A DNA stretch of 64,000 nt, from the NCBI RefSeq assembly GCF_004151485.1, contig NZ_SBFF01000001.1, positions 124,001 through 188,000 of the forward strand, given 5' to 3'. Source of the stretch: Sphingosinicella sp. CPCC 101087 (GTDB taxonomy: Bacteria > Pseudomonadota > Alphaproteobacteria > Sphingomonadales > Sphingomonadaceae). The notes under the pieces are model-generated. The model saw nothing but the letters and a program-made list of their open reading frames with translations, was not told the origin of the DNA and ran no database searches. Both the position numbers and the translations under genes were made by a program. Below, piece after piece: positions 9,807 to 18,659 of the stretch (its first letter is position 1; each line of letters starts with the position of its first letter).

Positions 9807-10187
9807 TCAATCGGGCGTCCATGCCTGATAGTCGCCGCTAGCGGCCTGGCGCTGGCCACCCCGCTCGAGCGCGCCCGACGGGCGGTAAGCGAGCGGCGTG
9901 CCGGTGAGGTTCGGCACCGGCGGCTTCAGGAATTTCGGAGGCGGCGGCAATGACCGATCGGGCACGTCCTCGATCTGGCGGGTGAGCCAGGCATACCATT
10001 CGGGCGGGACACGGCTGACGTCGTTCGAGCCATTGTACATCACCCAGCGCCGGTCGCCCGCCTTCGCCTGCATATAGACGTTGCCGAGCGAATCCTCGCC
10101 GACCTTGCGGCCGTGACGCCAGCTGAACAGCGCGGTACCGAGGGTCGCGCCTTCCCACCAGGTGAAGAGATTCTTGAAGAAGCCCAT
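9807..10187 (-). CDS. NDUFA12-family NADH:ubiquinone oxidoreductase subunit
   Basis: A 126-residue homologue of the mitochondrial complex I accessory subunit NDUFA12 (B17.2). Complex I in alphaproteobacteria contains this peripheral subunit. The start at 10187 gives MGFFKNLFTWWEGATLGTAL; further motifs are DSLGNVYMQAK, RRWVMYNGSNDVSRVPPEWY and a Pro-rich end with PNLTGTPLAYRP. The nuo operon itself is not in the window; the subunit gene is typically encoded apart from it, next to DUF2155. It lies 11 bases downstream of a GNAT gene and is probably in the same transcript. Confidence 0.93.
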   Translation of the reverse strand: MGFFKNLFTWWEGATLGTALFSWRHGRKVGEDSLGNVYMQAKAGDRRWVMYNGSNDVSRVPPEWYAWLTRQIEDVPDRSLPPPPKFLKPPVPNLTGTPLAYRPSGALERGGQRQAASGDYQAWTPD

Positions 10188-10198
10188 GGCGGGAGCGC

Positions 10199-10768
10199 CT
10201 AGCGCCTTCCATCGGGCGCGCGCAAGTTTCCTGTCTTCGCTTCCGCGTCCGGCGGCCCATCCTTTCGCGGCAGGGCGAGATAGATGCTGTCGCAATATTC
10301 GTTGCCGATCAGCCAGGTCCGCTCCGCTCGACCGGTCTCGACGAAGCCGAGCCGGCGAAGCAGGGCGAGAGACGGCAGGTTGCGCGGGTCGACGTCGGCC
10401 GTAATCGCAGGGATCGCAAAGCGCGCGAAGAGACGGGGAATGACGGCGGCGAGCGCCTCCCGCGCCAAGCCGCGGCCCCAATATCCGGGATGAAGGATGT
10501 AGCCGATCTCGGGAAGGCGCCAGCAGCCGGCCTTGCCGATTACCTGCCCCTCATGCTCGATCACGAAATCTTCGCTTTCCCCGGGAGGCGCGGCGATCAT
10601 GCTCTCCAGCCACTCACGCGTCTCGCCTAGGCTCCGGTGCGGCGGCGTCGACCAATAACGCATTGCGCGGGGATGCCCGAGGATCGCATGAATGGCGGCC
10701 AGGTCGCCCGGTCGCGCGCGCCGGAGCAGCAGGCGTTCGGTGCGGATCTCGTCGGCTGGCTTGCCCAT
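10199..10768 (-). CDS. GNAT-family N-acetyltransferase, RimJ/RimL-like
   Basis: A 189-residue acetyltransferase of the subgroup that includes RimJ/RimL and many ribosomal or small-molecule acetylases. Visible features: the N-terminal strand IRTERLLLRRARPGDL, the acetyl-CoA-binding motif GYWGRGLAREALAA (Q/R-x-x-G-x-A type) and the late strand with NLPSLALLRRLGFVETG. ATG 10768 is preferred over 10789 because it lies next to the usual first strand and clears the preceding stop. Substrate cannot be predicted. Confidence 0.85.
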   Translation of the reverse strand: MGKPADEIRTERLLLRRARPGDLAAIHAILGHPRAMRYWSTPPHRSLGETREWLESMIAAPPGESEDFVIEHEGQVIGKAGCWRLPEIGYILHPGYWGRGLAREALAAVIPRLFARFAIPAITADVDPRNLPSLALLRRLGFVETGRAERTWLIGNEYCDSIYLALPRKDGPPDAEAKTGNLRAPDGRR

Positions 10769-10776
10769 GAAGCCCC

Positions 10777-11271
10777 TCAGCCGGGCCAACTTACCCGGTC
10801 GCCTTCCCTTATGCCCAACTCGCCCGCGCGGCCTCCCCGAAGCTCGAGCACCGCGGCGACGGGCTCGCCGCCGGAGGTGATCGAATCCTCCGACATCGGC
10901 GCCGCATTGGCAGCAATGCGGGCGATTGTCCCGTCCTGGCGGACGAACAGTATATCGAGAGGGATCAGGGTGTTGCGCATCCAGAAACTCGCCGGGCGTG
11001 GCGGCTGGAACGGGAAGATCATGCCTTCATCCGGCCCGAGCGCCTCCCGGAACATCAGACCACGCGCCTGCTCGTCCGAGGTGCGCGCGACCTCCACCGT
11101 GAAGGGATGGACCCGGCCGCCGCTGCGAATTTCCAGCGCAACGAGATCCAGACCGGAAGGCGCCGTTCGCGCCGGCGCCGGCGCCGGCGCGGAAACACTG
11201 GCGATGGGCTCGGCGCGGCAGGCCATGAGCGCGAGCGCGACCATGGCCGCGGCCGCGAGCTTCACGGTCAC
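10777..11271 (-). CDS. DUF192 family lipoprotein
   Basis: A 164-residue secreted or lipid-anchored DUF192 protein; the family is small, widespread and of unknown function. The N terminus ([18 protein letters not shown]) is a signal peptide ending in an LMAC lipobox. The core has [18 protein letters not shown], then the [18 protein letters not shown] signature and [21 protein letters not shown] 11271 overlaps the stop of the upstream cold-shock gene as GTGA, which suggests coupling; GTG 11265 is also possible. It is followed directly by the GNAT gene. Confidence 0.83.
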   Translation of the reverse strand: MTVKLAAAAMVALALMACRAEPIASVSAPAPAPARTAPSGLDLVALEIRSGGRVHPFTVEVARTSDEQARGLMFREALGPDEGMIFPFQPPRPASFWMRNTLIPLDILFVRQDGTIARIAANAAPMSEDSITSGGEPVAAVLELRGGRAGELGIREGDRVSWPG

Positions 11272-11876
11272 CGCGACTCGACCTCCACGGCAAGCGGCCC
11301 CTTGCGCCCGACGGCGACACGCGCCCGCAGAGGCTGATCCGGCAGCAGGTCGGCGAGGCCGCCGCGGCGCACCGTCTCCATGTGCACGAAAATGTCGACG
11401 GATTCGTCTTCGTCGCGCACCAGGAAGCCATAGCCGCGCAAGCGGTTGAACCATTTCACCCGAACCGGCTCGAACGGTCCCGCCTCGTCGAGCAAGGCCG
11501 ATGGATCGATCCGGTCGGCATTGCCGCCCTGCCCGCGCGCCAGCTCGGGACCGATCGCCTTGCTGAGGTCGATGCTTAGGACCTTGCGGGCCTGCAGGCC
11601 GCGTTCCTGCTCGGCCACGAGGCATTCCACCACCGCCCCTTCGGGAAGGCTGCGGCGGTCATGCTCCTTGAGCACGCTGAAATGGACCAGGATGTCCCCC
11701 TTCGCGGCGTCGCTGACGACGAAGCCGAAGCCGCGGGTCGCATCGAACCATTTGACCACGCCGGTGAGCTTGAGCAGCCCCTCCTCGTCGCGCGACGAAG
11801 CGCCGCCTTCCGGCGGAGCGGCACTTTGCCCGACTGCCATCTCCTGACGCGACATAATCAACGGCCGATCAACCAT
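11268..11876 (-). CDS. Cold-shock-domain protein with two CSDs
   Basis: A 202-residue protein with two cold-shock domains joined by an Ala/Gly-rich linker. CSD1 (about 37-102) has [13 protein letters not shown] and the RNP2-like ILVHFS; CSD2 (about 136-200) has [14 protein letters not shown] and IFVHM. Such proteins bind single-stranded nucleic acid and act as RNA chaperones or antiterminators. Tandem-CSD proteins of about this size are common in alphaproteobacteria. The start could be 11876 or the Met eight codons later (11855). The gene leads the DUF192-GNAT-NDUFA12-DUF2155 run, all on the minus strand with overlaps or gaps under 12 bases. Confidence 0.92.
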   Translation of the reverse strand: MVDRPLIMSRQEMAVGQSAAPPEGGASSRDEEGLLKLTGVVKWFDATRGFGFVVSDAAKGDILVHFSVLKEHDRRSLPEGAVVECLVAEQERGLQARKVLSIDLSKAIGPELARGQGGNADRIDPSALLDEAGPFEPVRVKWFNRLRGYGFLVRDEDESVDIFVHMETVRRGGLADLLPDQPLRARVAVGRKGPLAVEVESR

Positions 11877-11925
11877 GGTTTACCGTAGAAGTAACATGGT
11901 TTCGCCTTTTGTGAACCATTGCCGT

Positions 11926-12468
11926 TCAGCCATCGTCCGCTTCCGGGACTGCGCCCGGACTGGCCTGTGCCAGGCGACGCGCCACATCCGGCGAATGACC
12001 GGCGCGCAGCAGGGCGCCGAAAGCCTTCTCGCGCTCCTCCCGGCTCGGCTCGGCTCGCGCGAAAGGACCGATCCGGCGCCGCTCGGCGAAGCGGAGCGCC
12101 GCCGCCCAGGCGCCCCTTCGCGCCGCTTCGCGCGCCTCCGCGCCATCCTCCTCGTCGATTCCGGCCGCACGCAGTGCGTCGGCGACGCGGCGCACGCCGT
12201 AGCCGCGCCGGGCAAGCGAGGCGGCACGGGCGGCGGCGAAGGCGCGATCGTCGACATAGCCGAGGGCGGCCATCCGCTCGACCAGCTCCTCCAATGGCGG
12301 GGCGGCCTCGCCGGCCCAGCCGCGATCGCGCAGCTTGCGTTCCAGATAGGCTGTGAGACGGGCTCGGCTCGTGGCATAGCGCCCGACATAGCCCAGGGCC
12401 GCTTGTTCCAGGCCGGCCTGGTCGAGCGGCGGGCGATCCTTTCTACGTTGGGGCTGATTCACCGCCAT
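11926..12468 (-). CDS. recX: RecX-family regulatory protein
   Basis: RecX binds RecA filaments and limits their growth. The 180-residue product is almost all helical and basic: ALGYVGRYATSRARLTAYLERKL is followed by the RecX repeat pattern LVERMAALGYVDDRAFAAARA, which is close to the RecX consensus (G-Y-(I/L)-(D/N)-D-x-x-(F/Y)-A). The usual partner recA is not in the window, as is common in alphaproteobacteria. The start at 12468 gives MAVNQPQRRK. It is divergent from the fatty acyl-AMP ligase gene. Confidence 0.87.
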   Translation of the reverse strand: MAVNQPQRRKDRPPLDQAGLEQAALGYVGRYATSRARLTAYLERKLRDRGWAGEAAPPLEELVERMAALGYVDDRAFAAARAASLARRGYGVRRVADALRAAGIDEEDGAEAREAARRGAWAAALRFAERRRIGPFARAEPSREEREKAFGALLRAGHSPDVARRLAQASPGAVPEADDG

Positions 12469-12682
12469 GTTTGTGCCACAGTCGAGCCGGATTATGAACG
12501 CGCCTTGGCGAGTAGGGAGCGAACCGGTAGCGGACGCGATCTATGAGGGCATGGATAGAACAGGTCGCCGTGTCCCGCAGACACGGCTTTACGGTGCAGG
12601 GCACTGCGGGCCTGGTCATGTCGTCCGACAAGGAACGAGGAGACGTGTCGCGGGCGGACGAGATCCGCAGCGATGCCGATGA

Positions 12683-14479
12683 ATGAGGATTCACCCAGAC
12701 GTGCTTGAGCATGAAGGCCGGGGAAAGCCGGACGAAGGTGCGGCCGGCCCAGAACCGCAACCGACGCCGACCGACGACGCGCTGCCGCGCCGCTATTCCG
12801 ACTTCGACACGATGCCGGAGGCGCTGGATTATGCGGCACAGGGCGTGCGCGGCCTGAATTTCCACGACGCGCGCGGGCGCCTGGTCCGCGCCTACCCCTT
12901 TTCCGAAGTGCGCGAAGACGCGCTCGCCGCGGCCGCCCGGCTGATCGCCCGAGGCGTCGAGCCGGCCGACCGGGTCGCCCTGCTCGCCGAGACCGCACCC
13001 GAATTCGTCGCCCTCTTCTTCGGCGCGCTCTACGCGGGCGCCTGGCCGGTGCCGCTGCCGCTGCCGACCTCGTTCGGCGGCCGCGACGCCTATATAGACC
13101 AGCTCGCGACCCAGCTTCGCAGCGCCGATCCGCGGATGCTTCTCTACCCCTCTGAGCTGGACGGCCTCGCCTCCGCGGCGGCCGAGCGAATCGGCATCGA
13201 AAGCAGCGACTGGACCCTTTTCAGCGCGGTCGATGCGGCATCCTGTCCGCTCCCGCAGGCCAAGCCCGACGACATCGCCTATCTTCAATATTCGAGCGGA
13301 TCGACGCGCTTCCCGCATGGCGTCGCGGTCACCCATCGCGCCTTGCTCAGCAACCTGGCGGCGCACGCCCACAGCATGAAGATCGGCCCCGGCGACCGCG
13401 GCGTCTCGTGGCTCCCCTTCTACCATGACATGGGGCTGGTCGGCTGCCTGCTGTCGATCGTGGGCAATCAGATGTCGGCCGACTATCTCAAGACCGAGGA
13501 TTTCGCGCGCCGGCCGCTCGCCTGGCTCGACCTCGTCAGCCGCAACCAGGGCACGACGATGAGCTATTCGCCGACGTTCGGCTACGACATTTGCGCGCGC
13601 CGCGTGTCGAGCCAAACCAACGTCGCCGAGCGCTTCGATCTCTCGCGCTGGCGGGTGGCGGGCAATGGCGCGGACATGATCCGGCCGGACGTCATGCAGA
13701 CCTTCGTCGACACCTTCGCGCCCGCCGGCTTCAAGGCGTCGAGCTTCCTGCCGAGTTACGGCCTCGCCGAAGCCACGCTGGCCGTATCGGTCATGCCTCC
13801 CGGCGAAGGCATCGTCGTGGAGATGGTCGAGGAGACCCTGCTCGCCGGCGGCGGCCCGGGCGAACGCGACCGGCCGCAGCGCTACCGGGCGGTCGTCAAC
13901 TGCGGCAAGCCGGTGCGCGACATGGAGATTGAGATACGCGGCGACGACGGCAGCCGATTGGCCGAGCGCGAGATCGGCAAGGTCCATTGCCGCGGACCAT
14001 CGGTCATGGCCGGCTATTTCCGCGACGAAGCGGCGACGGCGGCCTGCCTCGACGCCGACGGCTGGCTGGACACGGGCGACATGGGCTACATGTCGGACGG
14101 CTATCTCTACATCGTCGGCCGCGCCAAGGACATGATCATCATCAACGGCAAGAATCACTGGCCCCAGGACATCGAATGGGCGGTGGAGCAGCTGCCGGGA
14201 TTCAAGGCCGGCGACATCGCCGCTTTTTCGATCACCACTCCGGGCGGCGAGGAAACTCCCGCGGTGCTGGTCCAGTGCCGCACGTCCGATCTTGCGGAGC
14301 GCGGACGGCTTCGGTCGATCATCCGCGAACGGGTCCGCGCAATCACCGGCATCAATTGCGTGGTCGAGCTCGTGCCGCCTCGCTCGCTCCCGCGGACCAG
14401 TTCGGGCAAGCTCTCGCGCGCCAAGGCGCGCAACCTCTACCTCTCCGGCGAGATCCAGACCTATGACATCGCCGCCTGA
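12683..14479 (+). CDS. Fatty acyl-AMP ligase (FAAL-like)
   Basis: An adenylate-forming enzyme of 598 residues in the FAAL subgroup, which activates fatty acids as acyl-AMP for transfer to an acyl carrier protein rather than to CoA. Signatures: YLQYSSGSTRFPHGVAVTHRA (P-loop motif A3), SWLPFYHDMGL, FLPSYGLAEATLAVSV, then the A7/A8 region GWLDTGDMGYMSDGYLYIVGR and IINGKNHWPQDIE. The FAAL pattern of SSGSTRxP fits the subgroup. A stop codon immediately before ATG 12683 fixes that as the first possible start; no strong ribosome site is seen, and a GTG at 12701 is an alternative. No polyketide synthase, NRPS or acyl carrier gene lies beside it. Confidence 0.88.
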   Translation: MRIHPDVLEHEGRGKPDEGAAGPEPQPTPTDDALPRRYSDFDTMPEALDYAAQGVRGLNFHDARGRLVRAYPFSEVREDALAAAARLIARGVEPADRVALLAETAPEFVALFFGALYAGAWPVPLPLPTSFGGRDAYIDQLATQLRSADPRMLLYPSELDGLASAAAERIGIESSDWTLFSAVDAASCPLPQAKPDDIAYLQYSSGSTRFPHGVAVTHRALLSNLAAHAHSMKIGPGDRGVSWLPFYHDMGLVGCLLSIVGNQMSADYLKTEDFARRPLAWLDLVSRNQGTTMSYSPTFGYDICARRVSSQTNVAERFDLSRWRVAGNGADMIRPDVMQTFVDTFAPAGFKASSFLPSYGLAEATLAVSVMPPGEGIVVEMVEETLLAGGGPGERDRPQRYRAVVNCGKPVRDMEIEIRGDDGSRLAEREIGKVHCRGPSVMAGYFRDEAATAACLDADGWLDTGDMGYMSDGYLYIVGRAKDMIIINGKNHWPQDIEWAVEQLPGFKAGDIAAFSITTPGGEETPAVLVQCRTSDLAERGRLRSIIRERVRAITGINCVVELVPPRSLPRTSSGKLSRAKARNLYLSGEIQTYDIAA

Positions 14480-14525
14480 GCTCGCGAGCTAGCGCCCGCG
14501 GCCCGCTCTTTTCCGGACGGTTGGG

Positions 14526-14541
14526 ATAACCCTTCCCTAAC
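14526..14541. promoter_or_regulatory. CtrA-box-like element upstream of the GGDEF/EAL gene
   Basis: ATAA-N7-CTAAC, close to the alphaproteobacterial CtrA consensus TTAA-N7-TTAA but with one mismatch per half. The N7 block (CCCTTCC) is almost the same as in a similar element at 34500 (CCCTTCG). Binding is inferred, not shown. Confidence 0.35.
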
Positions 14542-14595
14542 GCTTTGACGGCTAGGATTCCCGAAGGGGAGCAAGATCGGCTCTCCGAGAGGGCC

Positions 14596-16935
14596 ATGAC
14601 CGAGAAAAGCCTTCCCAAGCTCGACTGGAAGGTCGTCTTCAACCGCGCCGCCCCTCCCGGCAGCCGGGGATGGGGACGGGTGCGCGCCGCTCAGCTCATC
14701 GAAATGGGGCGGGCGATGGAGATCGCTGCCTGGGGGCAGACGTTCAATGCGCTCCTGATCGCCTATATGATGCTGGGCCGCGCGACGTCGGTCCACATCG
14801 CCTTGTGGCTGTTCAGCCTGTTCCTGCTCATGCACGCCATCTCGCGGACCCGAGCCAGGCTGCGCCGTCGGGCGATCCATTCCATCCCGCGCCAGACGCT
14901 GAACCGCGCGGCCTATCACAGCGTGATGTTCGGCTTCGTGTGGGCGTTCCCCGCGCGCTATTTCTTCGAGTTCGCCTCGCACTCGCAGCAGCTCGGAATC
15001 TGCGTCATCACCGCAACGATGATGGCCGGCGCCGCCTTCATCTTCGCACCGGTCGCCGCCGCCGCCGCGCCCTACGTGCTGATCATGGGGATCGCGGTGA
15101 CCCGCATGCTGATGACGACGGACTCGCTGCTCATTGCCGCGATCGGCCCGATCTACACGGCAGCGATGCTGGCGATGGTGGTGATCAACGGCCGCGCCTT
15201 CATGCAGCGCAAGTGCCTCGACCTGATGCTCGAGGAGCGGCAGGAGACGGTGAGGCTACTCTTGCGCGAGTTCGAGAGCAGCGACGCCGACTGGCTTTGG
15301 CAGACCAACGCCAAGCTGAACCTGCAGAACGTGTCGGCGCGCTTCGCCCGCGCGATCGGCCGAAGCCCCGAAGAACTGGAAGGCACCGCCTTTCTCGACC
15401 TTCTGAAACCAGTGCCGCGCCACGACCAGTCGCTCCGGCGCGCGCTCGCCACCGCAGAGTCGGCAATCGCGCGGCGGGAGCCGATCACCGAGCTGGTCAT
15501 TCCGGTGCAGGCCGGAGACGCGGTCAGGAACATCGAAGTTTCGGCGCGGCCGACCTTCAACAAGAGCGGGCGCTTCATCGGATATCGCGGTGTCGGCTCC
15601 GACGTCACGCAGGCGCGTCTTGCGGCCGACCGCATCGCCCACATGGCTCGGCACGACGCCCTCACAGGTCTCCCCAACCGGCTGCAGCTGCTCGAGAATC
15701 TCAGCGACGCGCTGGAGACCAGCAAGGCGCGCGGCGAGGAATGCGCGGTGCTGCTGATCGACCTCGACCGGTTCAAGGCGATCAACGATTCGCTCGGCCA
15801 CATTGCCGGCGACCACCTCCTGCAGCAGGTTTCGCGCTGCCTGGAGGCGGTCGTTTCGGACGAGATGACCGCCGGGCGGCTGGGTGGCGACGAATTCGCG
15901 ATCGTCGTGCCCGAGATCGAGAGCCGCGCGGAGCTGGAGCAATTATGCCTGGCCCTGGTCGGCGCGCTCCAGGGGCCATTCCTCTACCGCGAGCAGCGCC
16001 TCTTCATCGGCGCCAGCATCGGCGTGGCGATCGGTCCGCGCGACGGGGAGACTGTCGAGGACCTGATCCGCAGCGCAGACCTGGCGCTGTATCGGGCCAA
16101 GGACGGCCCCGGCAACGACATCAGCTTCTTCGAGCCGAGCCTCCATGCTCGCGCAGAGGAAAGGCGCAGGATCGAGCTGGCACTGCACGGCGCCCTCGAC
16201 GCCGGCGAGTTCACGCTCAACTACCAGCCGATGGTCGAGGCGACAAGCGGCCGCATCGTGAGCTTCGAGGCGCTTCTGCGCTGGAACAATCCCGAGCTCG
16301 GGCAGATCTCGCCGGGCAAGTTCATCCCGATCGCCGAAGAGACCGGAATGCTCGGGCGGATCGGCGAATGGGTCCTACGCGCCGCCTGTCGCGAAGCGGC
16401 GTCCTGGCCAAGCGAGGTGGCGATTGCGGTCAACGTGTCGCCGCGACAGCTGCGCGATCCGGGCTTCATCGTCACCCTGGTGTCGGCCCTGACCCAGGCC
16501 AATCTCGAGCCGCACCGGCTCGAGCTGGAGGTCACCGAGACGATCTTCCTCGAGCTCAGCGGGGCGACGCAAAGAGCGCTGCAGCAGCTTCAGAGCCTTG
16601 GCGTCCGCCTCGCCATGGACGATTTCGGGACCGGCTATTCCTCGCTCGGCTATCTGCGCAAGGCCGATTTCGACACATTGAAAGTCGACCGCAGCTTCGT
16701 CCACGCAATGTCGACGAGCGACCCTGAAAGCACCGCCATCATCCGCGCCGTCGTGGCCCTCGCCGGCAGCCTTGGCATGAAGACGGTCGCGGAAGGCGTC
16801 GCGACCGAGGAACAGCTCGAGCTGGTGCGGACCCTTGGATGCGACCTCGTCCAGGGCTATATCATTTCCAGGCCCGTTTCGGCGTCGGCTGCGAAGTCGA
16901 TGCTGGACGAGAACCGGAACCGGGCCGCGGCCTGA
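14596..16935 (+). CDS. Membrane GGDEF/EAL cyclic-di-GMP protein with PAS domain
   Basis: A 779-residue regulator of cyclic-di-GMP. Order of parts: five or six hydrophobic helices in residues 40-200 (membrane sensor), a PAS-like domain (about 230-340, with WLWQTNAKLNLQNVS), a GGDEF domain with intact GGDEF (430-434, in RLGGDEFAIVV), and an EAL domain with intact SFEALLRW (EAL 558-560). The EAL domain keeps the catalytic set: NVSPRQL, ETIFLE, DDFGTGYSSLGYL, LKVDRSF and EGVATEEQ. The allosteric RxxD I-site five residues before GGDEF is not seen, so product inhibition of a cyclase is unlikely. Both activities could be real. ATG 14596 is chosen over 14545. A CtrA-like box lies upstream. Confidence 0.93.
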   Translation: MTEKSLPKLDWKVVFNRAAPPGSRGWGRVRAAQLIEMGRAMEIAAWGQTFNALLIAYMMLGRATSVHIALWLFSLFLLMHAISRTRARLRRRAIHSIPRQTLNRAAYHSVMFGFVWAFPARYFFEFASHSQQLGICVITATMMAGAAFIFAPVAAAAAPYVLIMGIAVTRMLMTTDSLLIAAIGPIYTAAMLAMVVINGRAFMQRKCLDLMLEERQETVRLLLREFESSDADWLWQTNAKLNLQNVSARFARAIGRSPEELEGTAFLDLLKPVPRHDQSLRRALATAESAIARREPITELVIPVQAGDAVRNIEVSARPTFNKSGRFIGYRGVGSDVTQARLAADRIAHMARHDALTGLPNRLQLLENLSDALETSKARGEECAVLLIDLDRFKAINDSLGHIAGDHLLQQVSRCLEAVVSDEMTAGRLGGDEFAIVVPEIESRAELEQLCLALVGALQGPFLYREQRLFIGASIGVAIGPRDGETVEDLIRSADLALYRAKDGPGNDISFFEPSLHARAEERRRIELALHGALDAGEFTLNYQPMVEATSGRIVSFEALLRWNNPELGQISPGKFIPIAEETGMLGRIGEWVLRAACREAASWPSEVAIAVNVSPRQLRDPGFIVTLVSALTQANLEPHRLELEVTETIFLELSGATQRALQQLQSLGVRLAMDDFGTGYSSLGYLRKADFDTLKVDRSFVHAMSTSDPESTAIIRAVVALAGSLGMKTVAEGVATEEQLELVRTLGCDLVQGYIISRPVSASAAKSMLDENRNRAAA

Positions 16936-17060
16936 TGGCGGCGGAATCCGGCCTTGCGCTGCTACAGGCGCACGGCTAAGGACCGCCCACTCTGGCTCAG
17001 GGCCATCGTCGCCGCATCGTGATTGCCGAAAAACGGCAGCCACGTTTCGGCACGTTGCTT

Positions 17061-17136
17061 AGGAGTGTAGCTCAGCTGGTAGAGCATCGGTCTCCAAAAC
17101 CGAGGGCCGGGGGTTCGAGTCCCTCCACTCCTGCCA
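17061..17136 (+). tRNA. trpT: tRNA-Trp (anticodon CCA)
   Basis: A 76-base cloverleaf: acceptor AGGAGTG pairs with CACTCCT, D-arm AGCTCAGCTGGTAGAGC, anticodon stem CGGT/ACCG with loop CTCCAAA (anticodon CCA at 17094-17096), T-arm GGGGGTTCGAGTCCCTC, discriminator G and an encoded CCA end. tRNA-Trp just ahead of secE-nusG is a very common bacterial arrangement. Confidence 0.97.
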
Positions 17137-17270
17137 CCTTCGCCTGAGCGGCGGGGTCCGGATTCGGAGGGATGTCGAAACAGTGATGGGCACTGTTTCG
17201 AGGCCTCGGCGGCTCCGGAAACGGCGGCCGCCTGTGGCCTTATTCGCGTTGATTTCATGAGGTTTTGAGC

Positions 17271-17468
17271 GTGGCGAGAGTCAGTCCCGGCGAATTCCTG
17301 CGGCAGGTCCGCGCGGAGACGGCCAAGATCGTCTGGCCGGGCCGCCGCGAGACGATGATGACCGGCTTGATGGTCGTGATCATGACGTCGCTGCTCGCCT
17401 TGTTCTTTTTCGGGGTCGACACGGCGTTCAGTTCGATCGTCCAGGCCCTGCTCGGCCTGCTGAGCTAG
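17271..17468 (+). CDS. secE: Preprotein translocase subunit SecE
   Basis: A short, single-span SecE of 65 residues, the clamp subunit of the SecYEG channel. Pattern: EFLRQVRAETAKIVWPGRRE, an amphipathic helix with the conserved W-P, followed by the transmembrane segment TGLMVVIMTSLLALFFF. GTG 17271 is preferred over TTG 17265 because the TGAGG ribosome site (17258-17262) is then spaced by eight bases. It precedes nusG by 18 bases in the same operon. Confidence 0.93.
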   Translation: MARVSPGEFLRQVRAETAKIVWPGRRETMMTGLMVVIMTSLLALFFFGVDTAFSSIVQALLGLLS

Positions 17469-17486
17469 AGGTGCAGAAGATTTAGC

Positions 17487-18026
17487 ATGTCACGCTGGTA
17501 CATCATCCACGCCTATTCGGGCTTCGAGAACAAGGTTCGCGACGCGATCATGGCCGAGGCCACCCGGCTCGGGCTCGACCGGCTGGTCGAGGCCGTGGAG
17601 GTCCCGACCGAGAAGGTCACCGAGGTCCGCCGCGGCAAGAAGGTGACGTCGGACCGCAAGTTCTTCCCGGGCTACGTCCTGGCGAAGCTGCAGATGAGCG
17701 ACGACGTCTATCACCTCGTGAAGAACACGCCGAAGGTGACGGGCTTCCTCGGCTCCAGCGGCAAGCCGCAGCCCATCTCCGACGCCGAGGCGGCGCGGAT
17801 CCTCAACACCAAGGACGAGGCGGCCGCAGCGGCGCCGAAGGCCAAGGTCAGCGTCGATTATGAGATCGGCGACAATGTGAAGGTGCTGGACGGGCCGTTC
17901 GCCAGCTTCAACGGCATCGTCGAGGAGCTCGATTTCGACCGCGGGCGGGTGAAGGTCTCGGTCTCGATCTTCGGTCGGGCCACGCCGGTCGAGCTCGAGT
18001 TCGAGCAAGTGGAACGCGTGAAATAG
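17487..18026 (+). CDS. nusG: Transcription termination/antitermination factor NusG
   Basis: NusG binds RNA polymerase and links it to Rho and to ribosomes. The 179-residue protein has the NGN domain starting [19 protein letters not shown], the [10 protein letters not shown] motif, and a C-terminal KOW domain with [20 protein letters not shown]. Length and motifs are typical. The secE-nusG-rplK-rplA order is conserved in bacteria. Confidence 0.98.
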   Translation: MSRWYIIHAYSGFENKVRDAIMAEATRLGLDRLVEAVEVPTEKVTEVRRGKKVTSDRKFFPGYVLAKLQMSDDVYHLVKNTPKVTGFLGSSGKPQPISDAEAARILNTKDEAAAAAPKAKVSVDYEIGDNVKVLDGPFASFNGIVEELDFDRGRVKVSVSIFGRATPVELEFEQVERVK

Positions 18027-18032
18027 AAGACT

Positions 18033-18133
18033 GTCCCGGCACGGGCCGGGACCAAGGTTCAGGACTTCGGCGTCAGCCGGATTCCGCAACGAGGCAAGGC
18101 TGCCCCCCGCCCTTGCCGGGAAACGCGGGGGGC
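18033..18133 (+). promoter_or_regulatory. Structured leader of rplKA with two strong hairpins
   Basis: The 199-base gap between nusG and rplK contains two perfect stems: GTCCCGGC/GCCGGGAC (18033-18052, loop ACGG) and GCCCCCCGC/GCGGGGGGC (18102-18110 with 18125-18133). Neither is followed by a T run, so they look more like RNA leader or attenuator structures than terminators. L1 is known to repress its own operon in other bacteria, but I cannot identify its binding site here. Confidence 0.4.
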
Positions 18134-18225
18134 AATGTGCGGGAGGGCGCCTCAGGTACCCGCTTGGACCGCTAAACTTGAACCGGGCATCCGTTTCGGC
18201 GGAGCCCAGCAACAGAGTGAGAAAA

Positions 18226-18657
18226 ATGGCGAAGAAAGTAACGGGCTATATCAAGCTCCAGGTGCCAGCAGGCGCCGCCAATCCGTCGCCGCCGATCGGC
18301 CCGGCCCTGGGCCAGCGCGGCGTCAACATCATGGAATTCTGCAAGGCGTTCAATGCGGCGACTGGCGAGCTCGAAAAGGGCATGCCGATACCTACGGTCA
18401 TCACCGTCTATGCGGATCGCAGCTTCTCGTTCGAGACGAAGACGCCGCCCGCGACCTTCCTCCTGAAGAAGGCGGCCAAGATCCAGTCCGGTGCCAAGGA
18501 GCCCGGCAAGCAGACCGCCGGCCGCGTCACGCGGGCCCAGCTGCGGGAGATCGCCGAGGTCAAGATGAAGGACCTCAACGCGAACGACATCGACGCCGCG
18601 GCGAAGATCATCGAAGGCTCCGCCCGTGCGATGGGCCTCGAAGTGACGGGGAGCTGA
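18226..18657 (+). CDS. rplK: 50S ribosomal protein L11
   Basis: L11 forms the GTPase-associated centre with L10 and L7/L12 and binds 23S rRNA. The 143-residue product has [35 protein letters not shown] and the C-terminal RNA-binding domain. The frame is open further upstream, but ATG 18226 gives the canonical MAKK start. The stop is two bases before the rplA ATG. Confidence 0.98.
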   Translation: MAKKVTGYIKLQVPAGAANPSPPIGPALGQRGVNIMEFCKAFNAATGELEKGMPIPTVITVYADRSFSFETKTPPATFLLKKAAKIQSGAKEPGKQTAGRVTRAQLREIAEVKMKDLNANDIDAAAKIIEGSARAMGLEVTGS

Positions 18658-18659
18658 TC

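Noticed and set aside
12443-14158. Minus-strand open frame opposite the fatty acyl-AMP ligase
   Set aside because: Its sequence is a complement artefact of the ligase's codon bias, with no family signature.
18178-18225. Upstream extension of rplK
   Set aside because: The longer start does not match L11; ATG 18226 gives the canonical N terminus.
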